Shown: positions 1 through 13,697 of the stretch, piece by piece
Layout of the letters: each line of letters opens with the position of its first letter
Position numbering within the stretch: the first letter of the stretch is position 1
Source: Neocallimastix lanati (nom. inval.)
Lineage: Eukaryota > Neocallimastigomycota > Neocallimastigomycetes > Neocallimastigales > Neocallimastigaceae
Direction: 5' to 3'
DNA length: 64,000 nucleotides
NCBI GenBank assembly: GCA_016946835.1
Contig: JACVTC010000084.1
Location: 419,501 to 483,500 of the forward strand
Translations under genes and position numbers: made by a program
Notes under the pieces: generated by a model
Told to the model about the DNA's origin: nothing
The model's input: the letters and a program-made list of their open reading frames with translations, nothing else
Databases searched by the model: none

Positions 1-518
1 CTGAAAATTAATTAATATTTTTAATTTAGTATTTGGTAATATGAAAATTATAAAAAGAATCTTTTTTTTTTTTTTTTTTTTTGAATTAATAATCAATAAT
101 TAAATCATCTATGAAATCAATATATTAATGCTTTTTTTATTTTATTTTATTTTGTATATAAATATGTAAATATATTTATATTATATAATATATACATTTG
201 TATTTATTTTTAATATATCATCTCTAAATATATATCTTTTTATTTTTATAATAAATATATTTTGATTAAAATTTAATTAATCATCAATCATTTAAAAATA
301 AATCATTTAAAATATTTAGTTCTGAAAAGTAAATTTAAAATATAGAACGTATAAAATAAACAATTTTATACGAATAATTCAGTAAAATAAAATCAATATT
401 GTAATAATTAAAATTGATAATAGAAGTTTTTTTTTATTATTGAAATTCATGATAGAAGATTTTTTTTATAGAAAAATTTTTTTTGATAAATAAAAAATAA
501 CATATAGATTAAATAAAA
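1..518. other. AT-rich upstream region of the glycosyltransferase gene
   Basis: No coding signal is seen. The stretch is almost only A and T, with a T run near 61-82 and many TATA-like strings. It should contain the promoter and 5' leader of the gene starting at 519, but no single TATA box can be singled out in such sequence. Confidence 0.6.
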
Positions 519-3500
519 ATGGAAAATAAAAAGAATAATAAAATTATTGCCTATAATAAGGCAAAATTTAACTTTAAAAATTTTAAAACTTTTGCTATAT
601 ATAATGGTCCAGTAAACTCAATACAATGGAATCCAAGAACTGCAGTAGATATTCTCGTACTTCCTATAGATAAATTAACTAATACAGCTATTAGTAGTGG
701 TAATGAAAGATCCTTTGTTTCAAATACATCATATAGTTCACAGTATCAAAATTCACCATACAGTTCATATCAAAATTCACCTCTTATCTTTGATACCAAT
801 AAAAATAATCTTGGTATATATAATCGTGAATCAGATTTATTTATGTTTCGTGGAGTTAAAATGATTTTAGGTTTTATTGATATTTCTAAATTTATTAAAA
901 AATATAATGGTGCTAGTAGTTTTGCTAAACTTGTTAAACATAATTTAAAGCCAATCGTTAAGGATTTTAATATTAAACCAGATGGTATTGCTATTTTAGG
1001 TTTACAGGACTTAAGATTAGTCACATCCAATGAAGAATGTGTCGAATTTCTTACGAATCTTCGTGAATATTTCCAAAATGTTATTCTTATTGCTGATGTT
1101 GATCATATAGATATATTTAAGAAGGTGAGGGATACTATTGATGGTGTTTTCCTTAAGAGCTGTGTTTATTTCCAAGATGGAAATCAAAAAACAAGACATG
1201 ATATGCCAACTCCTGGGTATTTGGATTATCTCAATGAATTGAAAAATGAAATTAATAATAAGGCTGATTTCATGGTATTTGATGTTGAAATTTTACCACC
1301 TTTCGTTGGTAACCATAAGGAATTTTGTTATATGCATAAAATTATTCAATGGTTAAATAATAAGAATTTCTTAGGGGCTATCGTTCATAATGAAGAAATG
1401 AATGATCCAAGAGATGTCCATCCTCTTCCATACTTAAACATTGCTGATGATAATGTCTTTGAATATGTTAATGCTGAACCAATTGTTGAAACTAAAAAGG
1501 CTATTGAAAGTTTGGTATTAAAGTTAGATCCATATGAATATGATATTGATCCAGAAATTTGGGAAAAAGTTTTAGAAGCTGTAAATTTCCCTCCTGTTTT
1601 AGCTAATCGTATTAAATCGGTAACTACAACAAAAAAGGAAGATTTTGTTGATACCATATATCCTAAACCTATTCCACCAAAGGTTCCTTTAATTGCTGAA
1701 TTACAAAAGGCCACTCAAAATGATAATAATGAATCCCTTCGTAGAAGACCAACGGTTACTCGTCCTGTTGTACCCTCAGAACTTAACCTTGGTGGAAGTT
1801 TAAGAGTTCACCACTCGATCAGTTTTAAGAACAGAAAGAATAAGCCAGTAGTTGAAAAGGAAAAAACCTATAATATTGCTCGTGTTACCAGTATGACCAA
1901 TGTTGGTATTAGTTTTGATGTGAAGAGAACCAGTGAAATTAATATGACCATTGCTAAAGTCTTATTTAAACTTTTAACAAAGAAATTACTTAGTCCTGTT
2001 CGTTATTCCATTGATGTTCCTTCCAATGAATATACTCCAGCTTTCAGTAACATGATTGATATATTAACAGAAATGATTGAAAAACCTTCTCGTTGTATTC
2101 GTTACTTACAAAACTCTGTTTTCAAAGATAAAAATATTACTTCTATCTTCCAACAATTAAAGGATGATTTATTAAATAATAGAGTGGAAGTGTTAACAGT
2201 CACAAGTGGTGCCCTTAATCTCAAGGAAGAAAATCAATTACCCTATAAGCCAGTGGTCGCTATTGGTGGTGAAGTTCAAGAAGAACCAAATGTTTTGTAT
2301 ATCTTTGTTTCTGAAATGGCCCCATCTATTTTAGAAGCAGTCATTCATATCTATTGTAAACAAAGATTTGTCTTCTCTACTCAACAATGTGTCATTATGG
2401 AATCCGCTGTGGTTGGTCAAACTCAAAAGAAATGTAAACTTCCAATTTCTGAACGTATTATTTGGCAGTTGAATAATTTGGATTATTCTGAAAAAATTGA
2501 TTTGGTTAGGCGAACTCAGAAGGTTATTGAATCTATTCAAAATAGTAAAATCAGTTCTACCAATAAGCATGAAACGGTGTATGCCGTTGAAATCGCAAAG
2601 TATATTAAGCAATACTGTAATTATATATTAATTAAGAAGCAAAATTATCATGATCGTTTGATTGGTGCTACCTATCAAGGTTTCCTTCCTTCCAACAACT
2701 TTGAAGAAGAATTAGCAAGATTTGTTGCCTGGGCAACCTTGGATCCAAATGGTCCAGAATTAATGAATGAATATTGCCGTTGTATTCATGGCGTGGTCAG
2801 TAGTAAAATTTTCAAATCTGATTCACCCTATTCGGTTTGTCTCTGTTATCTTTTCTACGGTTTCTGGAAGGCTTGTCGTCGTATTGCCTGGATGAATTTA
2901 TTTTCTTCCCTTCTCGATATTAATTCCCTTTATTTGGAAGATGCCGATCAAGTCGCTGTAGGTATGGAAATGACTACCACACATCATAACATGAATTTCT
3001 TGTTTGATCTGAATAGTCATCAGTTGTCGAAGGCTATGCATTCCTTATTACGTTCGCGTGGTAAGAGAGTTCCAATTGGTAGTTACGAAAATCAATTAAG
3101 TCAGGCTCACACCGAAACGGATCATAAGGCGAAAACGATTGCTAATGCTTTCATTTTCGTCTATCCAGTATTAATTGATTTAATCTTGGTTAAATTTGTT
3201 GGTTCTGGTATTTTCATTAGTAATCGTTTAAATGTCGATGCTCGTCGTTGTGTTAGTTTTGTTTTCCTTATTATCTTCCCTATCATTGGTGCTGTTATTA
3301 ATTCTATTGCAAAGACTTGTACGTACTATTTCTTCTGTAAATCCATGCCATTGATGTTAGAATCGTTCTCAAGACGTTTATCTTCTGCTATTATTGTATT
3401 TACGATAGCATCTATTGGAATTTCGGTTTTATCTCTCTTTGTTTCTCATTACAACTACTTTGCCATACCATTAGCTTTCATCTATTGTATGAGTTTCTGT

Positions 3501-6500
3501 CTCTATATGTGTTTCTTCTCCATCCTTACCTCCATTAAGAATCCGGAATTGCTTTTCTTAAAGTGTGAAGGTCCACGTTCTGGTATTATTGGTGTATCCA
3601 TTCTTTTAATTCCAATGCTTATTTCTCGTTTAGTTTTCCATGATGATAGTAAATCAAATATTGTTTGGGCTATTTATGATGCTGGTTTAATTTGTTCTGT
3701 TATTTATATGATATTCAAATTTAAACATATTGCTCATGATTATATGGATTGGCCATACAAATTAAAGATTCCAACTGAAGAGGTAAAAAAAAGAAATAAA
3801 AAAAAATATTAGAAAATAAGAATAAAAAAAAATTAGAAAAATAAGATCTAAAAAAAAAAAAACAGTTTAAAAAAAAAAAATTTTTTTGTATTATAAATAT
3901 TTAAATATATTTAAACAAAAAAAATAGATTAAAAAAAATAATTATATTATATATTATTAGAATTATTAATTTATATTCAATTTAATACTAAAACATATTT
4001 TTTTTTTTTGTTTTATTTAATATTCAAATATTTTAGGAAGTACAAAACTTCTTTGAAAGTAGTCATCCAAAGCCAAAACCATTCGCCAATGAACCACAAG
4101 ATGTTTATGATAAACGTATTCTTTTATGGAAGAGAGCTGCTCGTCAATACTATATGAGAGAAGTTAAAAACGCCATTCATTCTCCTTCTATTAAATCTCC
4201 ACCAGCTCTTATTAAACAACGTGTTAGTCAAGAACGTTGGGAATTAGAATTAATGCAATGGTTCTTCCTTCGTACCGGTACTACAGTTTATCCAGAAAGA
4301 TATAGTAATCAATGGGATACGATGGTAAAGGGTGGTATTATTGATTTAAAGAAAAAATATCAAATTGAAAAATTGAATCGTGGTGATTTACTTTTCTCTT
4401 TCGAAAATTCTGCTCTTTTCTATGGTATCTTCTACTTCATCTTTATTTTCATTGATAAATGGGCTATGCTTATTTTAACTGGTACTCCTGCTATTTATGT
4501 TGAGGATGGTACTAATAATGATTATATTACTGCTACTTTATTCGGTACATTATTCATGTTAGTTAGTTCTGGTTTCTTGGAGTTAACCTTATCGGCTTTA
4601 TTAAAGTATGAAAGTCAAAATACCATTCAAGTACGTATGAATACTCATAAGGGAAAGGAAATGTTTGCTTCCTTTAAGAATAACAGTAGAAAAATTTATC
4701 ATGCTGAATTAATAAAGTTCTTATCGTTAATGTTCTTGGTATTGATGGTCGTAGTTGCGGTCTACTTTAAATTATATAGTGATTCCCTTAAGGTTTCTAC
4801 CTTAATCGTCTTCTGTTGTTCATGTCTTGGTTTCGTTGGTTTCTTAATTGGTCTTTTCCATAAACTTTTCTTTAAGTCTCAAGATACTGAAGTTTTATTA
4901 AATAAGATTATTGTCTTCATTATTATCATTGCTATTGCAATTCCAGTTACTTTAGGTTTCTTATTTGGTATCAGATGGTATATCGCTATTTCTACCTCCA
5001 TTGGTGGTTGGCTCTTCGGTATTACTTGTATTATTTTATACTTTAAGGAAACCTTCAGTAATGTTCATTACACCACTACTCTTTCTCCACACTTAGCTTC
5101 TTCTGGTCAACGTTTTATTAATGATACTCACGATTCCCTCGGTATTAAGACTTTGGATACCTTCTGTCAATTGAAAGCCCCTAAGTCAAAGATTGCCCTC
5201 TCTCCACAATCTCATCAATTGATTTTCAATAAGTTGAATTACTATTTAGAACAATTCAAGTACCTACCGGAAAATCATATTTTGAAATTGGCCTTCCCTA
5301 AGGGTAGACAAATTCTTTCCACGATTATTCATGATTTGTCTAATGGAAAAATTGCTGTATACTTCTTACCTGAACAACTCTTTGATATCGCTGGTCATAA
5401 GTACACTGCCATTTCTCGTATTAATGAAAACAGTATCTTAGAAGTTTACACTTTTGAAAAACGTACCATGGGTGTTGTTTCTGATACCATTAATGATGAA
5501 GTGGTTACTTGGGTTTGTGCTAGTATTGTTCATGAATTCTGTGAACAGATTTTAGGTTATACTCACGCTGGTGCTTGTGTTTGTGAATATCTCTGTTGTT
5601 CTGCTGATGAAATTTTGAAGAAACTTCCATCTCGTTATGACTATCAAATTAAGAATAGTACCGACTATGAAATTCGTAAGATGTATTACAATACCGATAC
5701 TATAACCCTTCAAAAGGGTCTCTTTGATATTAAGGCTGATATTGAATGGACAAGACTTTCTCGTGAATCTCGTGTCTGGCTTATTCGTTGGATATCCGAT
5801 TTGGAAAGAGTCATGTCTGAATTCGATATTAATACTTACAACTTTAATATCTCAAAGATTAAGACCTTCCTGAATAATATTCCGGATAATTTAATGGCCA
5901 CAATTCATAAATATAATAATCCAGCCGCTAGCATTCATGAATTAGTTGCTATGAATATTATTGCTATCTTTAACTCTCGTTTAATTCTTCAAAACTTAGA
6001 TCCAAGTAATACCTTCCATATTGGTAGAAGAGGTGGTAATGATATTGCAAAGAAGAATACTAGGTACTCGTTCATTATTAGTTTCAAGACACTTCAACCT
6101 TTCAAAAGTAAGGTGAATGCCAATACAATGAATACTACCATGAGACGCTCTCAACGTGAAATTGAAAATGAAAAACCTTCCTTCTTCGAAAATATATTTA
6201 TTCGTTTGAAGGAATATGAACTTATCTTATTCTTGGCCCTCACTGGTGATCCAAGATTCGGTAGAGAATTAAGTAGTATAAAGATTATATTCCCATTGAA
6301 GTCTCTTGCTATCCTCACCTATAAGTTATCTCGTAAGATCTCTTGGAATATCACCAAGAATCTCTATCTCACCCACAAAACCGAAACAACTACCTTGATG
6401 AGACAAATGAAGGATGGTTTATTCCGTACTCACTTTATTGGTGGTGGTCAACTTCAAAGAATTGATGCCTACAACTCTGGTACTGAAACTATCGTTAGTA

Positions 6501-9346
6501 TTATGGAATTCCGTGATGGATATATGATCGCTAATCGTTTCCCTGGTCCAAAGGAGCCTAACTGGAGACCCTCAGCCAATGACGTTCCTCTCAGTAGGGG
6601 TTATTACAACCAAAACAGTAAGCAATTACTTTACGAACAAGATTTGGATAAGGAAGGTAAGATTACTCAAACCAAGGTTTATGTGTACAAGAATGGAGAA
6701 CAACAATTCCCAATTGAAGCTTACTATGTTGAAAAGGATATTCAACTTACCAGTAATCATGCTGAAAATCAAAAGTATCTTAAGAAGCGAATCTTTTATG
6801 ATCAGGGAGAAACTCATCGTATCTCCACCGTTATTCTTCGTGTCAAACAAGAAAAAACCGGTGAAAATATTGATGTCTATGCTACCTATGTCTACGAAAA
6901 GGCGTCTAACAACAGTGTCACCCATCCAATTCCAAAGTATATTTCGTACAAGTGTAATCAATTGAACTGGTCCATGGTTACCTTCTATGCCACGGGTTAC
7001 AAGATTGAAAACCCTACTCTTTCTGAAGCGCCAAAGTTCTCACGTATTGAATTCCGTCGTTTGAATAATCCAAATGTTGTCTACATTACCACTTTTGATT
7101 ACTCTCACCCTCAAAATACAAAGACCAATACGGTTCTCTACTCCGAAGTCACCAATAACTATGTTCAAGTGGAAACTCCATATGAAGTTGCTAATGATCC
7201 CTTAAAGATCTTAACCAACATTCCATCCCCATCTTTCTATGCCAATAATGAAGTATTAACGTATGACTTAAAGTCTAGAAAGGATTGGATATCGCACAAC
7301 AAGGTAAAAACTATTTCTTACTTCAGTTCAAAGTATTCGACCTCCCTTCGTCGTCAAGAATTATGGACCTACTGGCGTGCCAATAAGATTGAAGGTGTCT
7401 TTGCTCGTATCTTGGATGAACATCTTCTTCGAGAAGAAAAGGTCTTACAAAAGTACTGGGAATACCGTGATCATGGTGAAAAGGACAAGGCTGTGGAATC
7501 CTTAACGAAGGTTAAGCATATTTTGGATGTCATTTTAGTGGTTACGGATCGTCCAACTACCCGTACCAATATGCATTTAAAGTATTCCGATCTAGAAATC
7601 TTAGGTACTGGTGGTGATGGTACGGAAGTCGGTCGTCAATCAGAAACTGAACAAGATCAAACTATTCTTTCGGTAATGAACTTGGATAGTGGTACCTGGC
7701 CGACTGGTGGTGGTGGTGTCGGTAGTTGTCGTAGAGATCTTATCGATTACTTGGAACACATTCGTTGGCATGCGTTGGTTGAAATTGGTTCTGCTGAAGC
7801 AGTCCAACGTGACTACCAAATTGAAAGAAATATTGCCTCTATTACCTACTTACCACTTTGGGATGTCGATTTTGCCTCCCCAGATGAAAATATTTACCGT
7901 AAGTTGAACTATCGTGAACTTTGTCGTAAGAAGATGCATACCAAGGATGATATTGTTTCCAATATTTTCTCTCCAATTATTTATCAATTAATTTATGCCT
8001 GTATGGACGAGGACTTAACGAACGATAAGCTACAAGAATATGAAGAATTATTTGTCGATTTATACCTTTACTTCCAAAAGTGTGATTGGACGATTTCTTG
8101 GAACCATGTGGTCACTCAACGTACCTGGATTTGTACTTGGTTAGAAGTCTCGGAACAGAAGTTGAGAGAAGGTAAATTAATTGATATTGAAATGCCAACC
8201 TTGAAAGAAATTGATATGCTTTTCTCCCTCATTAACCGTTTACTGTTCCCATTGTCGGCTAAGTTGGATAAGGTGCCGGTGGTTCATGCCTCTCATCACG
8301 GTATTCAAGCTATTCTTGGTGTGATTGCTAAACAAATTCATGGTTCTACCCTGGTGGTTTGGGATCACGGTATTTTATGGCGTGAACGTTTATTCGGTTT
8401 ATGTTCTTCTGATGATATGCCAAGATTTGTACAAATTGGTTTTGTTGGTTTAACAAGACTGGTGTCACGTTTAGTCTACGCTAATGCCGATTACATCACC
8501 CCATGTACCAGTATTCAAAATGTTACCTGGGAACAATGGCTTGGTGGTGGTAAGTATGGTGATGATTCTGAAAGACAACGTGTCGCTAGAAATATTTACC
8601 CTGTTGTCAATGGTATGAATGTTGCTCGTTTCAATCCAAAACCAGAATTGGAAAACCAAAGTCCATTAGCCGTTATGCTTTCTCACATTTCACCCGTCAA
8701 GGATATTCATAATGCCATTCAAGCAGCTAATGTTATTGTCAATGATCTTCATATTACAAACTATCAACTTCATATCTATGGTAGTAAGGAAAAGGATGCT
8801 GCCTATGCTGTGGAATCACAAAATTTGATTAATTCCTTAAATCTTCAAAATAATGTCATTCTTCAAGGTCTCGGTAATCCTTCTAAGGTTCTTCCATCCG
8901 GTTGGGTCTTTGTTAACTCTTCCATTACTGAAGGTTTACCATTAGCACTTGGTGAAGCTGGTTTATGTGGTTTACCTGTTGTATGTACTGATGTTGGTGG
9001 TTCCCGTGAAGTTATTTCTAATTTAGAAACAGGTGATGTCTTTGGTGCTATTGTTCCACCACAAAAGGCTAGACAATTAGCTCTCGGTGAATTGAGAGTA
9101 TTAACCATGACTGATGGATTAGAACAATTAATTGAACCTGAAGCTCCATTAGTTAGATTAGAAGATTTATTGGCCGAAGGACCACAAGTGGTTGAACAAA
9201 GAATGTGTGATCCTGTCATTAAGGAAAAGAGACAAAAGCTTGGTTTATTATTAAGACAAAGAACTATCGATACCTTCTCTATTGCTAAGTACTGGCGTCA
9301 ACATGAACAAGTTTTATGGTTAGGATGGTTATATAAGAATGCATAA
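519..9346 (+). CDS. Giant multi-pass membrane glycosyltransferase, GT4/PelF-like C-terminus (two exons: 519..3782 and 4037..9346)
   Basis: Probably a membrane-bound polysaccharide synthase using a nucleotide sugar. The two long ORFs are one gene: exon 1 (1,088 codons) ends exactly at a GT, the next AG is at 4036, and exon 2 continues in phase for 39 codons before its first ATG and on to 9346, giving about 2,857 residues. Residues about 1-300 look like a soluble alpha/beta, possibly TIM-barrel, region. About six hydrophobic segments follow at roughly 880-1080 and six more at roughly 1190-1420, then a long cytosolic part. The last 400 residues are GT4-like: an HGILWRER motif (His about 2532), as in bacterial PelF, a VVNGMN segment, and the EX7E pair Glu2720/Glu2728 before GLPVVCTDVGG. 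The start has A at -3. Large fungal GT4 proteins such as Aspergillus Gtb3 (galactosaminogalactan) are the nearest family I can name; orthology is inference. Two separate genes are unlikely because phase is kept. Confidence 0.85.
3783..4036 (+). other. Spliceosomal intron (254 bp)
   Basis: The intron starts GTAAAA right after codon 1088 and ends TTTTAG. A TACTAA branch-like string lies near 3986, about 46 nt before the acceptor. Without splicing, translation would end at 3812 after a Lys/Asn-rich tail. With splicing the frame is phase 0 on both sides, and the 39 codons gained are free of stops and rich in normal coding words. It is nearly pure A/T, unlike both exons. Confidence 0.88.
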
Positions 9347-9353
9347 GTTTAAT

Positions 9354-9397
<44 letters not shown>

Positions 9398-10368
9398 AAG
9401 AAAAAAAAAAAATAAGCCAAAAAAAAAAAAAAAATAAGCAATAATCAAAATCAAAATAATAAAGAATAAAAAGGTAAGGAAAAAAAAAAAAAAAAACGAA
9501 AACGAAAACGAACAAACAAACTGAAATAATAATAATCTTAAAAAAAAAAAAAGTAAAAAAGAAAAATTAATCATAAAATATTATTAAAATATTATAAACA
9601 TTTCATGAAATATATTTACATTTATTAAATATAAATATATAATATATATATTTTTTTTTACAACCTTTAAAACGTATACCATTTTTTTTTATATAGATAT
9701 ATATTATTTTAGCATATATTAATATATACTAAATCCATAAAATAAAACAAAAAAAAAAAAATTTTTTTTCTTAAAAAATAAAAATACAAAAAAAAAAAAA
9801 AATTAATCTTTAATTTTTTTTTTTTTTTTATTTATAAAACATTTTTTTTAATAATATTATTATATAAATCATTAACAACTAATTATATATATATAAATAA
9901 AAATAAAAAAAAAAAAAAAAAAAAAAAAAAAATAAGGAAAAAAAGGAAAAAAATAATTTAATATTTATATTAATTATATTAATAAATATATTTTTATATT
10001 TATCATTTATCTTTTTCTTTTTTTCTTTTATTTATTTATCTATTTTTTTTTTTTTTTTATTTTTATTTTTACTTTTATTTATAATTTTATTTTTATTCTT
10101 CTTTAATTTTTATTTTTATATATTCATTATTCATTAATAATATATTTTTTTTTATATATCAATAAATAAAAAAAAAAAGTTAATATAAATTTTTTTTTTT
10201 ATTCATTTGTATTATTTTATTTTATTTTATTTTTTTTTTCCAATGATATTAAAATCTAGTGTTATATTTAAAAATTATTCATAGATAATAATTATTAAAT
10301 AGTAAATAAGAATAATTAACTTTTAAATATAAATTGATTTTTTATTATTATTAAAAATAATTTAATAT

Positions 10369-10404
<36 letters not shown>

Positions 10405-11033
10405 AAAAATATATATTAAATGAAGATATATGAAAATAAAAAAATTTTTAACATTATTGATAATATTATAAATATAAAATTTTAATTTTAAAAAAAAAAA
10501 TACAATGATTTATATCAAAAAAATCTTTAAATAAATTTTTTATTTACTAAGATATATACCATACTTTTATTAAATAAATAATAAATAAATAAATATATAA
10601 GTAAATAAATATATAAAAATAATTAAATTTAAATAAATAAATAAATAAATAAACATATCAATAAATAAATAAATAAGTATATCAATGAATAAATAAATAG
10701 ATATAAATATAAATAAGTAAATAAATATATATCAATAAATAAATATATCAATAAATAAATTATTTAAAAAATATAATATTATATAATACACTTAACGTTA
10801 ATAAATAAAATATTTAAAAAAATTTTTTTTATTTTTTTTTCTAATAATTTTTTTATTTTTTAATTGTGTTTATTTTGTTAAGCTTGTTTTATTAAACGAT
10901 ATTTAATAGAAATTTTTTTAAAATATTATAAGATATTATGATTTTTCATTTATAAAAAAAAAAAAAAATAAAAACCAAATTTCGAAAGTAAAAGTACATT
11001 CAAAAATAAATTTATTAAATTTATTATTATTTC

Positions 11034-11097
<64 letters not shown>

Positions 11098-11099
11098 AT
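9347..11099. other. AT-rich intergenic DNA with simple repeats
   Basis: No gene is seen. It holds long A and T runs (9367-9393, 10373-10403, 11033-11060), a TAAA-type repeat tract at about 10570-10765 and a TA run at 11060-11095. The first part presumably holds the 3' end of the glycosyltransferase transcript. Confidence 0.7.
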
Positions 11100-11475
11100 T
11101 TACACGAACAAAATGAATCATTAATAATAGTTTTTTTTTATATTATATTATTTTTATTTTTTATTAATTAAAAGTTTTGTTTTCTATATATATTTTAGTT
11201 TTACATCAATATTATTTTTTTTCTCTAATATACATATAAAAAAAAAATAAACAATTTTTAAATTTTAGTTATTTTTATGGATTTGTTTTGTTTTATTGTT
11301 AATTTTTTTTTCTGTAAATATTTACGAAAATATATATATAATTTTTACATAATTTAATTTTTTTTTTACAATTTTTATTTAAGTATATAGTACTGAAAAA
11401 AATCTTATTTAAGTTTCATATAATTTCTTATTTACGATTTATTTCATCTGTATTCAAATTTCATTTAAACTTTAT

Positions 11476-12996
11476 TTAAGCTTTTCCGGCCATTTTAGCA
11501 TCCATTTCTTCAAGATTAAGTCCCTTACTTTCAATAACATAGAATTGAGAGTAAATCCAGGCAAGAAGACAGGCTGCTGCAAAAAGAAGGAAAGTCTTAG
11601 TACTCCAGGCTTTCATAAGGGCTGGGCCAACAAATGCAATAATCCAGTTGTTAAGGAAGTTAGAAACCGTACCAACTGCACTACCTTTAACTCTGACACG
11701 AAGTGGGAAAACTTCAGCTTGATATACCCATGGAACTGGTCCCCAAGTCCAAGCGAATGAGAAGACCATAAGGAAAATACTAGCAACAGCAAAGTATTGC
11801 CACATCTTTCCTCTATAAGTTTGAGTAGAGAAAGCCCAAGTGGAGATATGGAAAACCATCATCATAAGTGATCCAATAATTAATAATGTTTTACGTCCTA
11901 ATCTTTCAATACCCCACATACCTGGGAAGGTAGAAATGAAATTGACAAAGTTGTTGATGATTGGAAGAACAACAGTAGACATGAATTTAGTAAAACCAAT
12001 TTCACCATAAATTTGAGATTGATAATACATAATGACATTAATACCAGTCCATTGTTGGAAAAGTTGCATTAAGAAAGTAATGAAAGTACGACGACGAATA
12101 ACAGGACTGAAAAGTTCACCGACTGATGAAGAACCTGCAGCACGAGTAGCGGCAACATCTTCTTGAATAGCTTTGAGTTCTTCTTGAACAACCGAATCTG
12201 AAGTGGAGGTAGCATTAAGTTTAGCTAAAACTTCGGCAGCTTCTTCATCACGATCTTTTGAACAAAGCCATCTTGGAGATTTTGGAAGGAAACTCATAAG
12301 AATGGCAAGACCAAGACCTGGAACTACTTGGAAAAGAAGTGCAAATCTCCATTCAAAATTTGGAACTTCTTCCCAAATATTTGATCTTGGCTTTCCTAAA
12401 CCTTCTGGTTTAATATTAGTATAATACCAAACAATAGAATTGATGATGGCGGCAACAATAATACCGAAGGTGGTCATAAGTTGATAACAAGAAGAAAGCG
12501 TACCTCTAATCTTAGCAGGAGCAACTTCAGAAATGTAAGTTGGACAAAGAACACCATTACAACCAATAGAAAGACCAGTGATAAGACGACCAATGGCAAT
12601 CATAATCCAAGTACGAGCAGATAAACCTTGAATGATGGCACCACAAGTAAAAATACAAGCACCAATCATAATAGTTCTTTGACGACCAAATTTTTCACCA
12701 AGATAAGTAGCCATCAGAGCACCACAAAGAGCACCAAGAACGAAACTTGAAGTGATAACTCCTTCAAGCATAGCTTTATTATCGGCTTCTTTTAAATCAC
12801 GATACCATTTTTCTTGAGTATCATTTTTAATTTTTTTACCATTTTCATCTAGAGCATCACCATTCCAATTATGAAATTTAAAGAAGATACGGAAAGCATC
12901 CATTACAAGAACGACATTCATAACACCACATTCATAACCGAAAAGAAGACCACCTAAAGAAGCAGTCACTGCTACTAAAAATTGAAAAGAATTCAT
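11476..12996 (-). CDS. MFS hexose transporter, copy 1
   Basis: A 506-residue sugar/H+ symporter-type permease of the major facilitator superfamily, expected in the plasma membrane and importing hexoses. Sugar-porter signs: GGLLFGYECGV in helix 1, the GEKFGRQR loop after helix 2, GRLITGLSIG in helix 4, the LPKSPRWL motif at 237-244 (normally PESPR), QQWTGIN at 314-320, PWVYQAEVFPLRVR at 422-435 and the terminal ESKGLNLEEMD (PETKG-like). Twelve membrane segments fit the hydrophobic pattern, with a charged loop at about 246-295. No introns. The start ATG is the first in frame and is shared by all four copies. This copy has Asn58 and Tyr394, so its protein is identical to copy 4. The transported sugar cannot be read from sequence. 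Confidence 0.93.
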   Translation of the reverse strand: MNSFQFLVAVTASLGGLLFGYECGVMNVVLVMDAFRIFFKFHNWNGDALDENGKKIKNDTQEKWYRDLKEADNKAMLEGVITSSFVLGALCGALMATYLGEKFGRQRTIMIGACIFTCGAIIQGLSARTWIMIAIGRLITGLSIGCNGVLCPTYISEVAPAKIRGTLSSCYQLMTTFGIIVAAIINSIVWYYTNIKPEGLGKPRSNIWEEVPNFEWRFALLFQVVPGLGLAILMSFLPKSPRWLCSKDRDEEAAEVLAKLNATSTSDSVVQEELKAIQEDVAATRAAGSSSVGELFSPVIRRRTFITFLMQLFQQWTGINVIMYYQSQIYGEIGFTKFMSTVVLPIINNFVNFISTFPGMWGIERLGRKTLLIIGSLMMMVFHISTWAFSTQTYRGKMWQYFAVASIFLMVFSFAWTWGPVPWVYQAEVFPLRVRVKGSAVGTVSNFLNNWIIAFVGPALMKAWSTKTFLLFAAACLLAWIYSQFYVIESKGLNLEEMDAKMAGKA

Positions 12997-13603
12997 CTTC
13001 TTATATATTTTTTTTAATTTTTAATTATTAAATAATTGATTAAACCTATTAAACTAAATATTTATATTAATAGTAGTTTAATAATAATGTAATAGAATAT
13101 ATAATATTATTTTTAATTTTTTTTTTTTTTTTTTTAACTTTAATATATATAAAATTAATTATATAATATATAATTATTGAGAATAAAAATAAATTAGAAG
13201 AAAAATTTATCTCTTTATATATATAGTAAAAATTTCTTAATTATTATATATAAATAATAATAATTTTTAATTAAAATAATATAAATTATTAAAGTTAATT
13301 AATACTAATAGTTATAATTATAAACCTTTATGTTTAAATATTGTTTTGAAGGAGTTGTTTTAATTAAAACAATAAAAATATTTTTTTAGAAATATGTAAA
13401 GCAATAAAATTTCAAGGTCTACTATTAATATGCATTAATCATATTCGTATTTCAATATTATTATTCATTATATATATTAAAATATTTTAATATTTCTATT
13501 TCTTAAATTTGTTTTATTTATTTTTTATATAAAATTTTTCATTTTATAATTTTAAATAATAAATATTTAATAAACTTTATTTAATATAATTAGAATGATA
13601 AAT

Positions 13604-13615
13604 GTGACGTATTAC
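13604..13615. promoter_or_regulatory. Conserved TGACGT (CRE/ATF-like) site upstream of copy 1
   Basis: The string GTGACGTATTAC is kept upstream of transporter copies 1-3, with TGACGT at 13605, 18163 and 22673. Copy 4 has the inverted form ACGTCA at 25611. Distances to the start codon are about 608, 607, 552 and 663 bp. TGACGT is the core bound by CREB/ATF-type bZIP proteins. In sequence that is otherwise nearly all A/T, its retention is notable, but shared descent of the units alone could explain it. Confidence 0.4.
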
Positions 13616-13672
13616 AAATGAAATAAAAGAAATAAGATTTACTTTTTTATTTATAAAAAAAAAATTAAAACG

Positions 13673-13697
13673 CCATAAATAATATAAATATTTATGG
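13673..13697. repeat. 9-bp inverted repeat conserved in transporter units
   Basis: CCATAAATA and its complement TATTTATGG flank a 7-bp spacer. The same 25 bp occurs at 18230-18254 and 22739-22763, each time about 65 bp beyond the TGACGT site. It could be a dimeric protein site or simply inherited sequence. Confidence 0.5.

Noticed and set aside
8200-9346. PelF-like domain as bacterial contamination or a very recent transfer
   Set aside because: It belongs to an intron-containing gene with the same codon style along its whole length.
4154-9346. Second ORF as a separate gene starting at 4154
   Set aside because: The frame is open upstream to a perfect AG acceptor at 4036 and joins exon 1 in phase.
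11545-12424. Plus-strand ORFs of 71 and 73 codons, repeated opposite every transporter
   Set aside because: They are antisense shadows of the transporter gene; their recurrence follows from the gene copies.
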